This document shows positions 54,710-63,921 of a stretch of DNA of 64,000 nucleotides, piece by piece. The DNA is taken from positions 496,001 through 560,000 of the forward strand of contig NZ_JASKUT010000001.1 of NCBI RefSeq assembly GCF_030167925.1, in the 5' to 3' direction. Both the position numbers and the translations under genes were made by a program. This stretch comes from Paenibacillus silviterrae. GTDB lineage: Bacteria > Bacillota > Bacilli > Paenibacillales > NBRC-103111. The first letter of the stretch is position 1. Each line of letters starts with the position of its first letter. Under the pieces are notes generated by a model that saw nothing but the letters and a program-made list of their open reading frames with translations, made no database searches and was not told the origin of the DNA.

Positions 54710-56029
54710 ATGAAATTTCGATATCATGCGGCATTGATAGCAACGGCTGTCCTGAGCTTCGGATGGATGGCGGGATGTACGAACGGCGGCGGGGCACCTT
54801 CTACAGTGCCGTCGGAGCAAAGTCCTGCAAATTCGCAGCCTAAGCAGGAGGAGCCGGTCAAGCTCTTGATGGCGCAGAAGTGGTCGGAGATTACGGAGGC
54901 GGATTTTCAATCGCTGATCGTGGAGCCGCTTAAGAAGAAGTATCCTCATATCGAAATCGAAATGCTCAAGGGAGAGAACATCAAGGAAATGATCGCTGCG
55001 GGCACCGTTCCCGATTTGGTGGCTACCTGGGTGAATCTGATTCCGGATTATCAGGATTTGGATCTGGTGGAGGACCAAACGCCGCTCATGAAAAAGCATA
55101 ACCTGGATGCAAACCGATTTGACAGCGTTTACTTGGATACAATTCGGGGATACAATCCAAGCGGACTCGTAGCTTTGCCCTACGATGCCAATTTTAACGT
55201 GCTTTATTATAACAAGGACATTTTCGATAAATTCGGCGTAGAGTACCCCAAGGACGGCATGACCTGGGAGGAGACGATCGCCCTCGCCAAACGGGTTAGC
55301 CGTGAGGACCAAGGTGTTCGTTACCGGGGATTGGATACGGACGGACACGGCAAGCTGGCCCTTCAGATCGCTTTGCCAGCGGTGAAAGACGGGAAATCGA
55401 ACGTCAATAACGAGCAGTGGAAACGAATTCTCGAGCTCCAATACAAAATCAATACCATTCCCTTCAATGAAGGAGTGCCTAATGTCCATCAGCGGAATCA
55501 GTTTATAAAGGACAGGACGTTGGCCATGTTCGCCACGGGCAATAACCTGAATCTGCTGCAGTCCGATGCGGCTAAGGGCTTGAATTGGGATATGGCGCAG
55601 TATCCCGTACACCCGGATCAGCCGGAAGCAGCCGGAATGGTCGACCAGCACGTCATGTTTGTCACGAAGCAAAGCAAGCATAAGGATGCGGCCTTCAAGG
55701 TCATCGAGACGATTACCTCGGACGAAATCCAGAAGAAGCTGACCCGGGCGTCGGGCAAAATGTCGGTGCTGAAGGAGCAGAGCATCCGAAAAGAGCTTGG
55801 AGCGGATATGCCGGTGCTGCAAGGAAAGCATACGGAAGCGATTTTTAAAGGCCGGTACATTCCCGCCTATACGGCAACCAACAAATACCCGGATGCCGGG
55901 AAGTTTCTGAACGAGGCGGCGGCGAAATTCTTCCAAGGGGAACAGGATGTCAACACAGCCCTGCGCAATGCAGACGAAGCCATACAAAACCATATCCGGC
56001 AGGTGGATGCCGCGACAGGGAAAAAGTAA
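54710..56029 (+). CDS. Extracellular solute-binding lipoprotein (family 1)
   Basis: A 439-residue lipoprotein; the lipobox is WMAGC (Cys23), with Met where Leu is usual. Its centre (YPKDGMTWEETIALAKRV and YRGLDTDG) mirrors the orphan binding protein at 27429. No permease is adjacent, but the MalFG-type pair at 58680/59603 has no binding protein in the window, so these may belong together with an EamA gene inserted between. GAGGGGG precedes the ATG. The stop of this gene is followed after 47 bp by the GH43 gene. Confidence 0.88.
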   Translation: MKFRYHAALIATAVLSFGWMAGCTNGGGAPSTVPSEQSPANSQPKQEEPVKLLMAQKWSEITEADFQSLIVEPLKKKYPHIEIEMLKGENIKEMIAAGTVPDLVATWVNLIPDYQDLDLVEDQTPLMKKHNLDANRFDSVYLDTIRGYNPSGLVALPYDANFNVLYYNKDIFDKFGVEYPKDGMTWEETIALAKRVSREDQGVRYRGLDTDGHGKLALQIALPAVKDGKSNVNNEQWKRILELQYKINTIPFNEGVPNVHQRNQFIKDRTLAMFATGNNLNLLQSDAAKGLNWDMAQYPVHPDQPEAAGMVDQHVMFVTKQSKHKDAAFKVIETITSDEIQKKLTRASGKMSVLKEQSIRKELGADMPVLQGKHTEAIFKGRYIPAYTATNKYPDAGKFLNEAAAKFFQGEQDVNTALRNADEAIQNHIRQVDAATGKK

Positions 56030-56076
56030 GCTTGCACCGGTTTAAGGCTTTACATCCTGCCGAAGAGGTGAAGAGT

Positions 56077-57462
56077 ATGAGGTTATCGAACGGGTGTTTA
56101 TGGACAGACACATCCGGAAATCCGATTCATGCGCACGGGGGCGGCATGCTTCGCATGGGCGAATATGTGTATTGGTTCGGCGAGAACCGGCAGGGGAGAA
56201 ACCGTGTAGCCTGCTACCGGTCCAAGAATATGACGGAATGGGAATTTCGCGGCAACGTGCTGACGCTCGATTCCATGTTTCAGCCCATCGAAACCAGAAC
56301 GTCTCCTGAGCTTGTTACCGATAGAGATAAGGGAACCGGCTGCAATATGGAAAGACCGAAGGTTGTGTACAACGAGGCAACGGGCAAGTTTGTCATGTGG
56401 ATGCATTGGGAGAACGGGAAGGATTACGGTGCGGCGCGCTGCGCCGTTGCCACCTGCGATACGGTGGACGGAGATTACGTATACCACGGGAGCTTCAATC
56501 CGATCGGACATATGTCGAGAGATTGTACGCTGTTCGTGGATGACGACGGTACCGCGTACTTCATCTCCGCTTCTCGCGAAAATGCGGATCTGCATATGTA
56601 TCGCTTGAGCGACGATTATTTGTCCGTTGACGAGCACGTGAGAACACTTTGGCCCGGACAATACCGCGAGGCCCCGGCCGTCTTGAAACGGGATGGCTTG
56701 TACTTCATGATTACCTCGGGCTGCACGGGCTGGGAGCCGAATCAAGCCAAGTATGCCTTCGCCGACAGCCTGACCGGACGATGGTCGAAGCTGTTTGATT
56801 TCGGCGGACCGACCGCATGGGATACACAGCCATCCTATATTTTACCGGTGAAAGGCACAGAATCCGAGACATATCTATACCTTGGAGACCGCTGGGATCC
56901 CAGCGATTATCATGCGTCCTCCTATGTGCTGCTGCCGCTTCACTTTCCAACGCCTACAACGATGGAGCTTCACTGGGCTGACACGCTAAAGGTCGATTTA
57001 AGTACAGGAACGGCGGAAACGAGCCGGACACCCAGCGGCGTGTTTCGGATTCGCTCCCGTTCCCTGCGTTACGCCGCTCCTGCCGATGAAGATTCCCGAA
57101 TCGTCCTTCAGAAGCTTTCCTACCGCGACGAGTCTCAGCTGTGGAGGCGGGAGGAGGCAGACAGCGGATACGTTCGAATCCGGCATCGGGCTACCGGCAA
57201 GTATATGGGAACGCAGTCGCATGATGAGGACTCCGTAGTGCTCCTAACGGACCGGCCGGAGGAAGACAGTCAGCATTGGAGAATCGTGCCGGAGCCTTCC
57301 GGCGGCGGTTGCAGGCTGCAGCACCGGGAAACCGGAAAGTGGTTGACCTGGAGTCGAACTTCGGATAGGAATGGTTATGTTGCGGATGTCCTGCCGGGAG
57401 AGGAAGGTACGGCTGCCCAGACGTTTTTGCTCGCAGAGCAGTATGGCGCACGGATAGACTAA
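56077..57462 (+). CDS. GH43-family enzyme (exo-beta-1,3-galactanase-like) with beta-trefoil domain
   Basis: A 461-residue cytoplasmic enzyme, without signal peptide. The N-terminal five-bladed propeller shows IHAHGGGMLRMGEYVYWFGE, NMERPKVVYN, MSRDCTLFVDDDG and REAPAVLKRDGLYFMITSGC. This pattern resembles GH43 subfamily 24 galactanases; the subfamily is inference. The C-terminal 130 residues (KYMGTQSHDEDSVVLL, HRETGKWLTW) look like a ricin-type beta-trefoil (CBM13-like). The start at ATG 56077 is chosen because GAGGTGAAGAG lies between it and the in-frame TTG at 56032. It follows the binding-protein gene by 47 bp, so the imported oligosaccharide is probably a galactan or arabinogalactan fragment. 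Confidence 0.85.
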   Translation: MRLSNGCLWTDTSGNPIHAHGGGMLRMGEYVYWFGENRQGRNRVACYRSKNMTEWEFRGNVLTLDSMFQPIETRTSPELVTDRDKGTGCNMERPKVVYNEATGKFVMWMHWENGKDYGAARCAVATCDTVDGDYVYHGSFNPIGHMSRDCTLFVDDDGTAYFISASRENADLHMYRLSDDYLSVDEHVRTLWPGQYREAPAVLKRDGLYFMITSGCTGWEPNQAKYAFADSLTGRWSKLFDFGGPTAWDTQPSYILPVKGTESETYLYLGDRWDPSDYHASSYVLLPLHFPTPTTMELHWADTLKVDLSTGTAETSRTPSGVFRIRSRSLRYAAPADEDSRIVLQKLSYRDESQLWRREEADSGYVRIRHRATGKYMGTQSHDEDSVVLLTDRPEEDSQHWRIVPEPSGGGCRLQHRETGKWLTWSRTSDRNGYVADVLPGEEGTAAQTFLLAEQYGARID

Positions 57463-57476
57463 AGAAATATAGACGA

Positions 57477-57512
57477 AAGCGGAGCCGCGCATAGATGCGG
57501 GCTCCGCTTTCT
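57477..57512. terminator. Bidirectional rho-independent terminator
   Basis: An 11-bp stem (AAAGCGGAGCC with GGCTCCGCTTT) sits between two genes that converge on it, and its flanks are A-rich on one side and T-rich on the other. Confidence 0.82.
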
Positions 57513-57516
57513 GCAT

Positions 57517-58455
57517 TTATTGCTCCTTCGTCATTGCAGCCGTCTGACGTGTACGGTTGATCAGAATGATGCCCGTGCTGACCAGCCCCAGCGAGAAGAT
57601 AACGGAATAGCTGAGTTTTTCATCCAGCAGCAGCATGGACCAAAGCACCCCGAACACCGGAATGAAAAACAGAAACATCGAGATGCTCCCGACGGAATTG
57701 TATTTCAGCACCAAATTCCATAAGACGAAGCCGGCCGCCGATACGAAGGCCAGATAGACCAGAATGGCGATTCCGGCTGCATTCACCTCGAACGGCATCC
57801 AGTGCCCGTTGAAGAGTCCGACGACAGTAAGACCTATGCCTCCGAGCAGCATTTGATATCCGTTCATGTAGAAAATGCTCAAGCGCTGCGAGCCGAGCTT
57901 CGACAGGATATTGCCGCAAGCCGCACAGAACGCTGCAATCAGCAGCAGCAGCTCCCCTGCGCCGAAATTCAGCAGCGCTCCACCGCCTTTCATAGAAAGC
58001 AGCACCAGCCCGAGAAAGCCGAGAAGCATACCGGTCAGCTTACGTGCATTCAGCCGGTCGCCCTTTAACAAAAAATGCGCCAGCAAGAGCTGGAAGAAAG
58101 AGATCGCACCGGCCGCTATCGAGCCGAAGGTGCCTGTACTCGAGCTTAACCCGATGTAAAATACGACGTATTGCATAAACGTCTGCACTCCGCCGATTGC
58201 GCAGACCATCCCGACGGATTTGGGGACGATAGCCAAGGATTGGCCGAGCAGGACCATAAGAAAAAGGATCATCAGTCCGCCCAGCGTAAATCGGTAGCCT
58301 GCGAACAGCACCTGCTTGAGCATGTCTCCCGGAGCGATGTCCATTAAGGCATAGCCTACCTTGATCATCGGGATCGCGCTTCCCCACAACAAGGTCGAGC
58401 CGATGGCCGCAGCGGCGATCCCTGCCGGATGTTTAAAAAATAGTTCCGCCTTCAT
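57517..58455 (-). CDS. EamA/RhaT-family drug/metabolite transporter
   Basis: A 312-residue inner-membrane protein with about ten hydrophobic segments and the two EamA repeats typical of the drug/metabolite transporter superfamily (N-terminal IGSTLLWGSAIPMIKVGYAL; second repeat around AGGILVYLAFVSAAGFVLWN). Substrates of this family are diverse: amino acids, nucleotide sugars or drugs. It is one of only two genes on the minus strand, and separates a binding-protein/GH43 unit from a permease pair, so it may be a late insertion. It converges with the GH43 gene on a shared terminator. Confidence 0.9.
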   Translation of the reverse strand: MKAELFFKHPAGIAAAAIGSTLLWGSAIPMIKVGYALMDIAPGDMLKQVLFAGYRFTLGGLMILFLMVLLGQSLAIVPKSVGMVCAIGGVQTFMQYVVFYIGLSSSTGTFGSIAAGAISFFQLLLAHFLLKGDRLNARKLTGMLLGFLGLVLLSMKGGGALLNFGAGELLLLIAAFCAACGNILSKLGSQRLSIFYMNGYQMLLGGIGLTVVGLFNGHWMPFEVNAAGIAILVYLAFVSAAGFVLWNLVLKYNSVGSISMFLFFIPVFGVLWSMLLLDEKLSYSVIFSLGLVSTGIILINRTRQTAAMTKEQ

Positions 58456-58679
58456 TCGTTGCTTCCCTGCTTCCTACATACATAAGTATAAAGTGAATAA
58501 AATCGATCCCTCTATCCTATCACGGAGCGGACTGCCCTGTCATCGGCAAGATGCTTCCTCATTTTCCGCTCGGCAAAAAAGTAGCTTTCTCCCCTTCGTT
58601 TAGTCGGATTCTCCATAACGATCCGCTCGCGATTCCGTTTATGATAAACACACACAACATGCAGACAGGGGGAGAAGAA

Positions 58680-59579
58680 GTGCAAACAGCAAAGCGGCAG
58701 CTGAATGCCTGGATTTTTATTTTGCCAAGCTTGGCTTTAACCTTAATCTTCGGAGTCTATCCCATTACGTGGGCATTGAAATACATGTTCTACGATTATC
58801 AGGGGTATGGCCAGCCGGTGTTTATAGGACTTGAGAATTTTGAGCGGTTGATGAGGGATGCGGAGTTTTGGTCATCAGTTAGCAACACGTTTATTTATGC
58901 GGCGGGCAAGCTCGTTGTCACCCTTCCGCTTTCCTTAATCCTTGCGGTCATTTTGAATAAGGCGATCAAGGGGAGACAGTTTCTAAGAGCCGTTTATTTC
59001 ATGCCTACGATTATTAGCGCATCGGTGATGTCGATCGTTTTTTACGTCATTTTTAATTCGTATAACGGTACGGTAAATCAGCTTCTGGTGAAATACGGCC
59101 TGGCTTCCGCTTCGATTGATTGGCTCGGTCCGGATTATGCCATGCTGACCTCGATCATGATCGCCATTTGGGGGGCCGTCGGAAACTACATGCTGCTGTT
59201 CATCGCAGGGCTTCAAAGCATCCCTGACGATCTGTACGAAGCGGCTTCGCTGGATGGCGCCAACGCCGCCCAGAAGCTCTGGCATGTGACGATCCCGATG
59301 CTGGGTCCGGTCATGCAGATGATCATCATGCTCGCCATTACCGTTTCACTGAAGGGCTATGAGAGCATCATGGTGCTGACGGAAGGGGGACCCTACGGCA
59401 AGACGGAGGTTATGTACCTGTACCTGTACAAGCTGTTCTTCCCGGTATCCGCAGGCAGTCTGACTACGACCCAGCAGTTCGGCTACGGTAGTGCCGTAGG
59501 CTTCGCTACAGCGCTGATTGTCGGCCTGATCACCCTGGTGTACTTCTATCTGTCAAGAAAGCTGAACAAAATGTACTGA
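58680..59579 (+). CDS. ABC sugar importer permease, MalF/UgpA-type
   Basis: A 299-residue permease with the EAA loop EAASLDGANAAQKLWHVTIP. The start at GTG 58680 follows AGGGGGAGAAG and gives the normal N-terminus MQTAKRQLNAWIFILPSLAL; an earlier in-frame ATG (58551) would add 43 residues with no ribosome-binding site and lies before a -10-like TATGAT (58640-58645). It pairs with 59603 and is followed by a two-component system. Confidence 0.92.
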   Translation: MQTAKRQLNAWIFILPSLALTLIFGVYPITWALKYMFYDYQGYGQPVFIGLENFERLMRDAEFWSSVSNTFIYAAGKLVVTLPLSLILAVILNKAIKGRQFLRAVYFMPTIISASVMSIVFYVIFNSYNGTVNQLLVKYGLASASIDWLGPDYAMLTSIMIAIWGAVGNYMLLFIAGLQSIPDDLYEAASLDGANAAQKLWHVTIPMLGPVMQMIIMLAITVSLKGYESIMVLTEGGPYGKTEVMYLYLYKLFFPVSAGSLTTTQQFGYGSAVGFATALIVGLITLVYFYLSRKLNKMY

Positions 59580-59602
59580 TCCGAGCGAAAGGGAGATCAA
59601 CA

Positions 59603-60487
59603 ATGAATGCGATCGCGCAAGTTAGCAAAGAAAAAGCATACAAGCGGACACTTCGTCCTGCCCGACTGCTGTCTACGATAGTGCTGTGGCTGTTTCTCTT
59701 AACGGTAATGGCCTTCACCGTCTTTCCGATTCTGATGGCCATCTTGGGCTCGCTGAAGACGAATCTGGATTTGACGACAGGGGCTACCTTCTGGCCGAAG
59801 GAATGGCGCTTCGACAACTATGTAAAGGCATGGAACTCGGCCAATTTTGCAAAATTTACATGGAATAGTTTTTTTGTGGGAACACTGACGACAGTAGGTA
59901 CCATAGCGGTTGCCTCCATGGCCGCCTATGCGGTGGATCGTGTGCCCTTCCGCGGCAAGCGCTTCTATGTCGTGCTTCAATCGTGCACGTTGTTCGTATC
60001 GATCGGTGCGGTCGTTTTGCGTCCCCAGTTCGATCTGATGATCAGCTTGAATCTCCAGAAATCGCTGCTCGGCGTCGTGATTTTGCTTGTAAGCGCCCAT
60101 GCTACGGCCTTCTTCATGCTGATCGGCTTCTTTAAGGCGATTCCTAAGGAATTGGATGAAGCCGCCTTGATTGACGGATGCAACTTTTATACCGTATACT
60201 TGCGTATTATCCTGCCTCTATTGACACCGGCCATCGGCGTCACGGCGCTGTTTACGTTCCGTAATGCCTGGAATGAGTATATTTTGCCGCTGGTGTTCAC
60301 GATGACGCAGCCGGACCTGCAGACGCTGACGGTTGGTCTTGCGAGCCTGCGATACGGGATGGGGGAGGCCTCCGAGCAGCAGCTGATGCTGGCGGGCGCG
60401 TGTATTTCCTTGCTTCCGATCCTGCTTGTGTATGTTTTCGCCAACAAGTCGTTCATGCAGGTGACGGCCGGCTCCGTCAAAGGATAA
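59603..60487 (+). CDS. ABC sugar importer permease, MalG/AraQ-type
   Basis: A 294-residue permease with the EAA loop EAALIDGCNFYTVYLRIILP and C-terminal VTAGSVKG. AAAGGGAG precedes the ATG. It follows its partner by 23 bp. No binding-protein gene is in the remaining window; 54710 or a downstream gene could serve. Confidence 0.93.
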   Translation: MNAIAQVSKEKAYKRTLRPARLLSTIVLWLFLLTVMAFTVFPILMAILGSLKTNLDLTTGATFWPKEWRFDNYVKAWNSANFAKFTWNSFFVGTLTTVGTIAVASMAAYAVDRVPFRGKRFYVVLQSCTLFVSIGAVVLRPQFDLMISLNLQKSLLGVVILLVSAHATAFFMLIGFFKAIPKELDEAALIDGCNFYTVYLRIILPLLTPAIGVTALFTFRNAWNEYILPLVFTMTQPDLQTLTVGLASLRYGMGEASEQQLMLAGACISLLPILLVYVFANKSFMQVTAGSVKG

Positions 60488-60513
60488 TCGAGTGGAAGAG
60501 AAAAAATCGATAG

Positions 60514-60545
60514 ACTCTAGCGGCTGCTAGAGTTTTATTCTTTTT
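60514..60545 (+). terminator. Rho-independent terminator (weak) between permeases and kinase
   Basis: A perfect 8-bp stem (ACTCTAGC with GCTAGAGT) and a T-rich tail. It may let part of the transcript through to the kinase gene, whose start is only 18 bp beyond it. Confidence 0.7.
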
Positions 60546-60562
60546 GTGGGGGATAACGCAGG

Positions 60563-62317
60563 ATGAAGCAGTGGATGTACCGCAGCACGTTAAACCGTAG
60601 AATTTGGGTTTCCTTTACCCTTCTTATTGTCTTCTGCATTGCCGTCACAGGGTTATTGTCTAATTATTACGCCTCCCGTGCCATGGAACAGCGTGCGCTC
60701 GGTCTGAGCCAAGACCTGCTGGATAAGTCGGTTCGGGTCATGGATGAGCGCTTGAAGCAAATCATTGTAGCGTCCTCAACGCTCATGCTGAGCGAGGCCT
60801 ACAAGCAAACGATGCGGGATGTGCAGACGCGAAGCCGTGAGCGGTATTTTACGAATCTTTCCTTAATGCAGGGGCCGTTCGAGCAGGTACAAATCACGGA
60901 GCAATCGATTGACTCCATCCTGCTGTCCACACCGATAGGAGATTTTTATCCGACCACCAAAATCCGCAAGTACCAGGTTCCGTTCCAGCAAACCCCGCTG
61001 TACCGCGAGCTTAAAGAGGATCCCAGGCCGCAATGGATACCGGGACACCAGGACTCTTTGTTCATGGATGGAAGCCGGGTGATCAGCCTGATCATGCGCC
61101 CGCTAAGCGATTATTATATGTCCGATGTTTATGTCATAACCAATGTCAAAGAAGATCGCATTCAACAGCTGCTGCATCAGGATTCCTCCTACGAATCCAT
61201 GAGCTTTATGCTGCTGACGAAATCGGGAGAGAGCGTCCTTTCGTCGGCTCCTCAGCCGAGGTGGTTTCAAGAGCCGAAGCTTCAGCAAAGATTCGCCGAG
61301 CAAGACACGGGTCATTTTGAAATCGATACCTCCGAAGGCCCTATGCTGATCAATTACGCGCAGTCCAATTTTGCCGAGGATTGGGTGCTGGTGGGCTATC
61401 AGTCCAAGCAAGAGCTGCTGAAGCCGATGAAACGAATTCAATGGTTTATTTGGTTCAGCATGGCGGCTTGTATTGTGATCGCTTTATTTCTCGCCAGGTA
61501 TCTCTCCTATATGCTCTTGAAGCCCTTGCGTACGCTGCAGCACGTCATGAAGCGGGTGGAGCAGAACGATTTGAGCGCCCGGTTCGATAGTCCGTTTATG
61601 GATGAGATCGGCGAAGCGGGCAATCAGTTTAACCGCATGCTGGGAACGATCGGCGAGCTGATAACCGAGGTTCGCGAGCAGGAGAAGGAGAAGCGGCTGG
61701 CGGAGGTCAAAGCGCTCCAGGCCCAAATCGATCCGCATTTTCTATACAATACGCTCAATACCGTCTTTTGGAAATGTGAGATGGAGGAATATGACGATGT
61801 GAAGGAAATGGTGGTTTCGCTGTCGTTATTGTTCCGTCTGGGATTGAACAGCGGTCAGGAGATCACGACGCTCGGCAAGGAGATAGAGCATGTAAGCCAA
61901 TATTTAAAGCTTCAGCAAAAGTGCTATGAGGAATTATTCGTATACACGATCGAATGCGATCCCGAATTACATGATACGCCTATCTTGAAAATACTGCTGC
62001 AGCCGCTCGTAGAAAATTCGATTCTGCACGGGTTGAAGGAAATCCGGCATCAAGGCCTGATTCGGATTGTCATAAGCAAGGAGAAGGACTCGCTGATCAT
62101 CCGGGTACTGGATAATGGACGCGGCATGGATGCAGACCGTGTGAACCGACTGACCATGGACCCGGCGGCCCGCCAAGGGTATGCGCTGTCCAACGTGCGT
62201 ACGCGCCTGATGTTATATTACGGGGCCCGGGCGGGACTCGCCATACGAAGCGAGCCGAACGTGGAGACGGAAATCATGCTGACGATCCCGATGTTTATGA
62301 AGGAGGAGGAACGATGA
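60563..62317 (+). CDS. Sensor histidine kinase, YesM-type
   Basis: A 584-residue membrane kinase: N-terminal membrane segment (ISFTLLIVFCIAVTGLLSNY type), extracellular sensor, second membrane segment near 290-310 (WFSMAACIVIALFLARYLSY), HAMP region, His_kinase domain with phosphoacceptor His392 in QIDPHFLYNTLNTV, and an HATPase with ENSILHGLKEI. GGGGGA precedes the ATG at 60563. It overlaps the response regulator by 4 bp and stands directly downstream of the 58680 permease pair, which it probably controls. Confidence 0.93.
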   Translation: MKQWMYRSTLNRRIWVSFTLLIVFCIAVTGLLSNYYASRAMEQRALGLSQDLLDKSVRVMDERLKQIIVASSTLMLSEAYKQTMRDVQTRSRERYFTNLSLMQGPFEQVQITEQSIDSILLSTPIGDFYPTTKIRKYQVPFQQTPLYRELKEDPRPQWIPGHQDSLFMDGSRVISLIMRPLSDYYMSDVYVITNVKEDRIQQLLHQDSSYESMSFMLLTKSGESVLSSAPQPRWFQEPKLQQRFAEQDTGHFEIDTSEGPMLINYAQSNFAEDWVLVGYQSKQELLKPMKRIQWFIWFSMAACIVIALFLARYLSYMLLKPLRTLQHVMKRVEQNDLSARFDSPFMDEIGEAGNQFNRMLGTIGELITEVREQEKEKRLAEVKALQAQIDPHFLYNTLNTVFWKCEMEEYDDVKEMVVSLSLLFRLGLNSGQEITTLGKEIEHVSQYLKLQQKCYEELFVYTIECDPELHDTPILKILLQPLVENSILHGLKEIRHQGLIRIVISKEKDSLIIRVLDNGRGMDADRVNRLTMDPAARQGYALSNVRTRLMLYYGARAGLAIRSEPNVETEIMLTIPMFMKEEER

Positions 62318-63921
62318 GCAATCAAGCGCTGCCGATCAAGCTTTGTGTGATAGACGATATTCCCACGGTGGTCCGCGGCCTTACGACGAAGATGGATTGG
62401 GAGGCGCACGGGATTATTGTTGCGGCTACGGCACTTGATGGAGAAGAGGGCTTGCGGTTGATCCGCGAGGTGCGCCCCGATATTATCGTGACGGACATCC
62501 GCATGCCGTATTTGGACGGTATCGAGATGATGAAAAGGATCCAGGAGGAATTCCCCTGGATGAAGCTGATCTATATGAGCGGCTATACGGATTTCTCCTA
62601 TGCCCAGGAGGCGGTTAGGCTTGGAGCCTTCGACTATATTGTTAAGCCGTTTACGAAGCAGGAGGTTCTGGATGCCGTTCTCGCCGCCAAGGAAGAGATC
62701 CTTCGGGAAAGAGACATGTCCTCCAAGATGGCGGACATGGAGCTGAAGCTGAGAGAAAGCCTGCCTTTCCTTAGACAGGAGTACATGAAGCTGCTGGTCC
62801 GCTACGGAAGCACACAGACGAGACTCCGTCAGCAGTGGGAATTCCTGAATATCGATATGAAAGAGAACGAGGTCGTAGCTATGGTGGCCGAGATCGATCA
62901 ATTCGCCGAGCGCACGAAGGAGCTTCCCGTCAATGAAGTGGAGCTGATCCGCTTTGCGGTCCAGAACATATTGGAGGAGACCGTATCTACGCATACGAAA
63001 GGGATAGTGTTCCGGGAGAGCATCGACCAGTTCGTCATGGTGGTGAATCCGCCCGGGGGAATGGACTGCGAGGCGCTTGCCGAGCTGTGCCGTGAGAATA
63101 TATCGCGGTATACGCATCAGACCATCTCGATCGGGCTCGGCACCTTGGTAAACGAGGCCTGGAGAGTGAACGTTTCGTACGAACGGGCGTTGGCCGCGCT
63201 GACGAACAGCTTTTATGCGGGCGGGGACAGTGTATACCGCTATACGACAGACCACGCTTCCGCGCTGCCTTATTTGTCGCCGGAGAAGGAAAAGGCGTTA
63301 TTTTACTGCCTTCGGTCGGGCAATGGAGCGAAGTCGGTGGAGCAGCTGCAGGACATCTGGGAGGACTGGAGCCATAACCCGCCCGAGCCGGAAATGATGC
63401 GGGCCTTGTGCAGCGAGCTCTCCCACGCCATGCTGCGCATCTTTGTCGAGAAGGCGACCGAGCAGGACAAGCTGCTGCTTGAGGCCAGGCTGGCGGACAT
63501 CATCAAATCCAAGCCGGCCTCCTTCACCGACGTGCAGCGCCGGATTGAGGATTTTTGCGGCCTCGGCTGCTCCATCATGACGAAGCGGCAGCACAGTGAC
63601 GCCAGACATTTGATCGGCCAAGCCGTGGAATATATCGAACGGAATCTGCACCGCAATCTCACGGCTCAGGAATGCGCCCAGTCCGTCCATTTGAGCCCAA
63701 GCTATTTTTCCAGCCTGTTCAAGAAAGAGATGGGCCAAACGCTTGCCCAATATATCATCGGTAAGCGGATGGACAGGGCGAAGGAGATGGTGCTCGAAGG
63801 AAAGCAGGTGCAGGATATCGCCCTGGCGCTCGGCTACGAGGACCGGCCTTACTTCAGCGAGCTGTTCAAGCGGCATACCGGCATGACGCCAACCGAGTTT
63901 CGGACCCATTACTCTACTTGA
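62314..63921 (+). CDS. Response regulator with AraC output domain, YesN-type
   Basis: A 535-residue regulator: receiver with phosphoacceptor Asp61 (IIVTDIRMPYLDG), Lys in YIVKPFTKQE, and a C-terminal AraC HTH (SPSYFSSLFKKEMGQTLAQY, DRPYFSELFKRHTGMTPTEFR). The ribosome-binding site GGAGGA lies inside the kinase gene, with ATGA overlap. It is the last gene; the remaining 79 bp hold nothing recognisable. Confidence 0.94.
   Translation: MSNQALPIKLCVIDDIPTVVRGLTTKMDWEAHGIIVAATALDGEEGLRLIREVRPDIIVTDIRMPYLDGIEMMKRIQEEFPWMKLIYMSGYTDFSYAQEAVRLGAFDYIVKPFTKQEVLDAVLAAKEEILRERDMSSKMADMELKLRESLPFLRQEYMKLLVRYGSTQTRLRQQWEFLNIDMKENEVVAMVAEIDQFAERTKELPVNEVELIRFAVQNILEETVSTHTKGIVFRESIDQFVMVVNPPGGMDCEALAELCRENISRYTHQTISIGLGTLVNEAWRVNVSYERALAALTNSFYAGGDSVYRYTTDHASALPYLSPEKEKALFYCLRSGNGAKSVEQLQDIWEDWSHNPPEPEMMRALCSELSHAMLRIFVEKATEQDKLLLEARLADIIKSKPASFTDVQRRIEDFCGLGCSIMTKRQHSDARHLIGQAVEYIERNLHRNLTAQECAQSVHLSPSYFSSLFKKEMGQTLAQYIIGKRMDRAKEMVLEGKQVQDIALALGYEDRPYFSELFKRHTGMTPTEFRTHYST

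Noticed and set aside
54659..55993. A 444-codon minus-strand open frame
   Set aside because: Antisense shadow of the binding-protein gene at 54710; likewise 8597-9637 opposite the gene at 8057.
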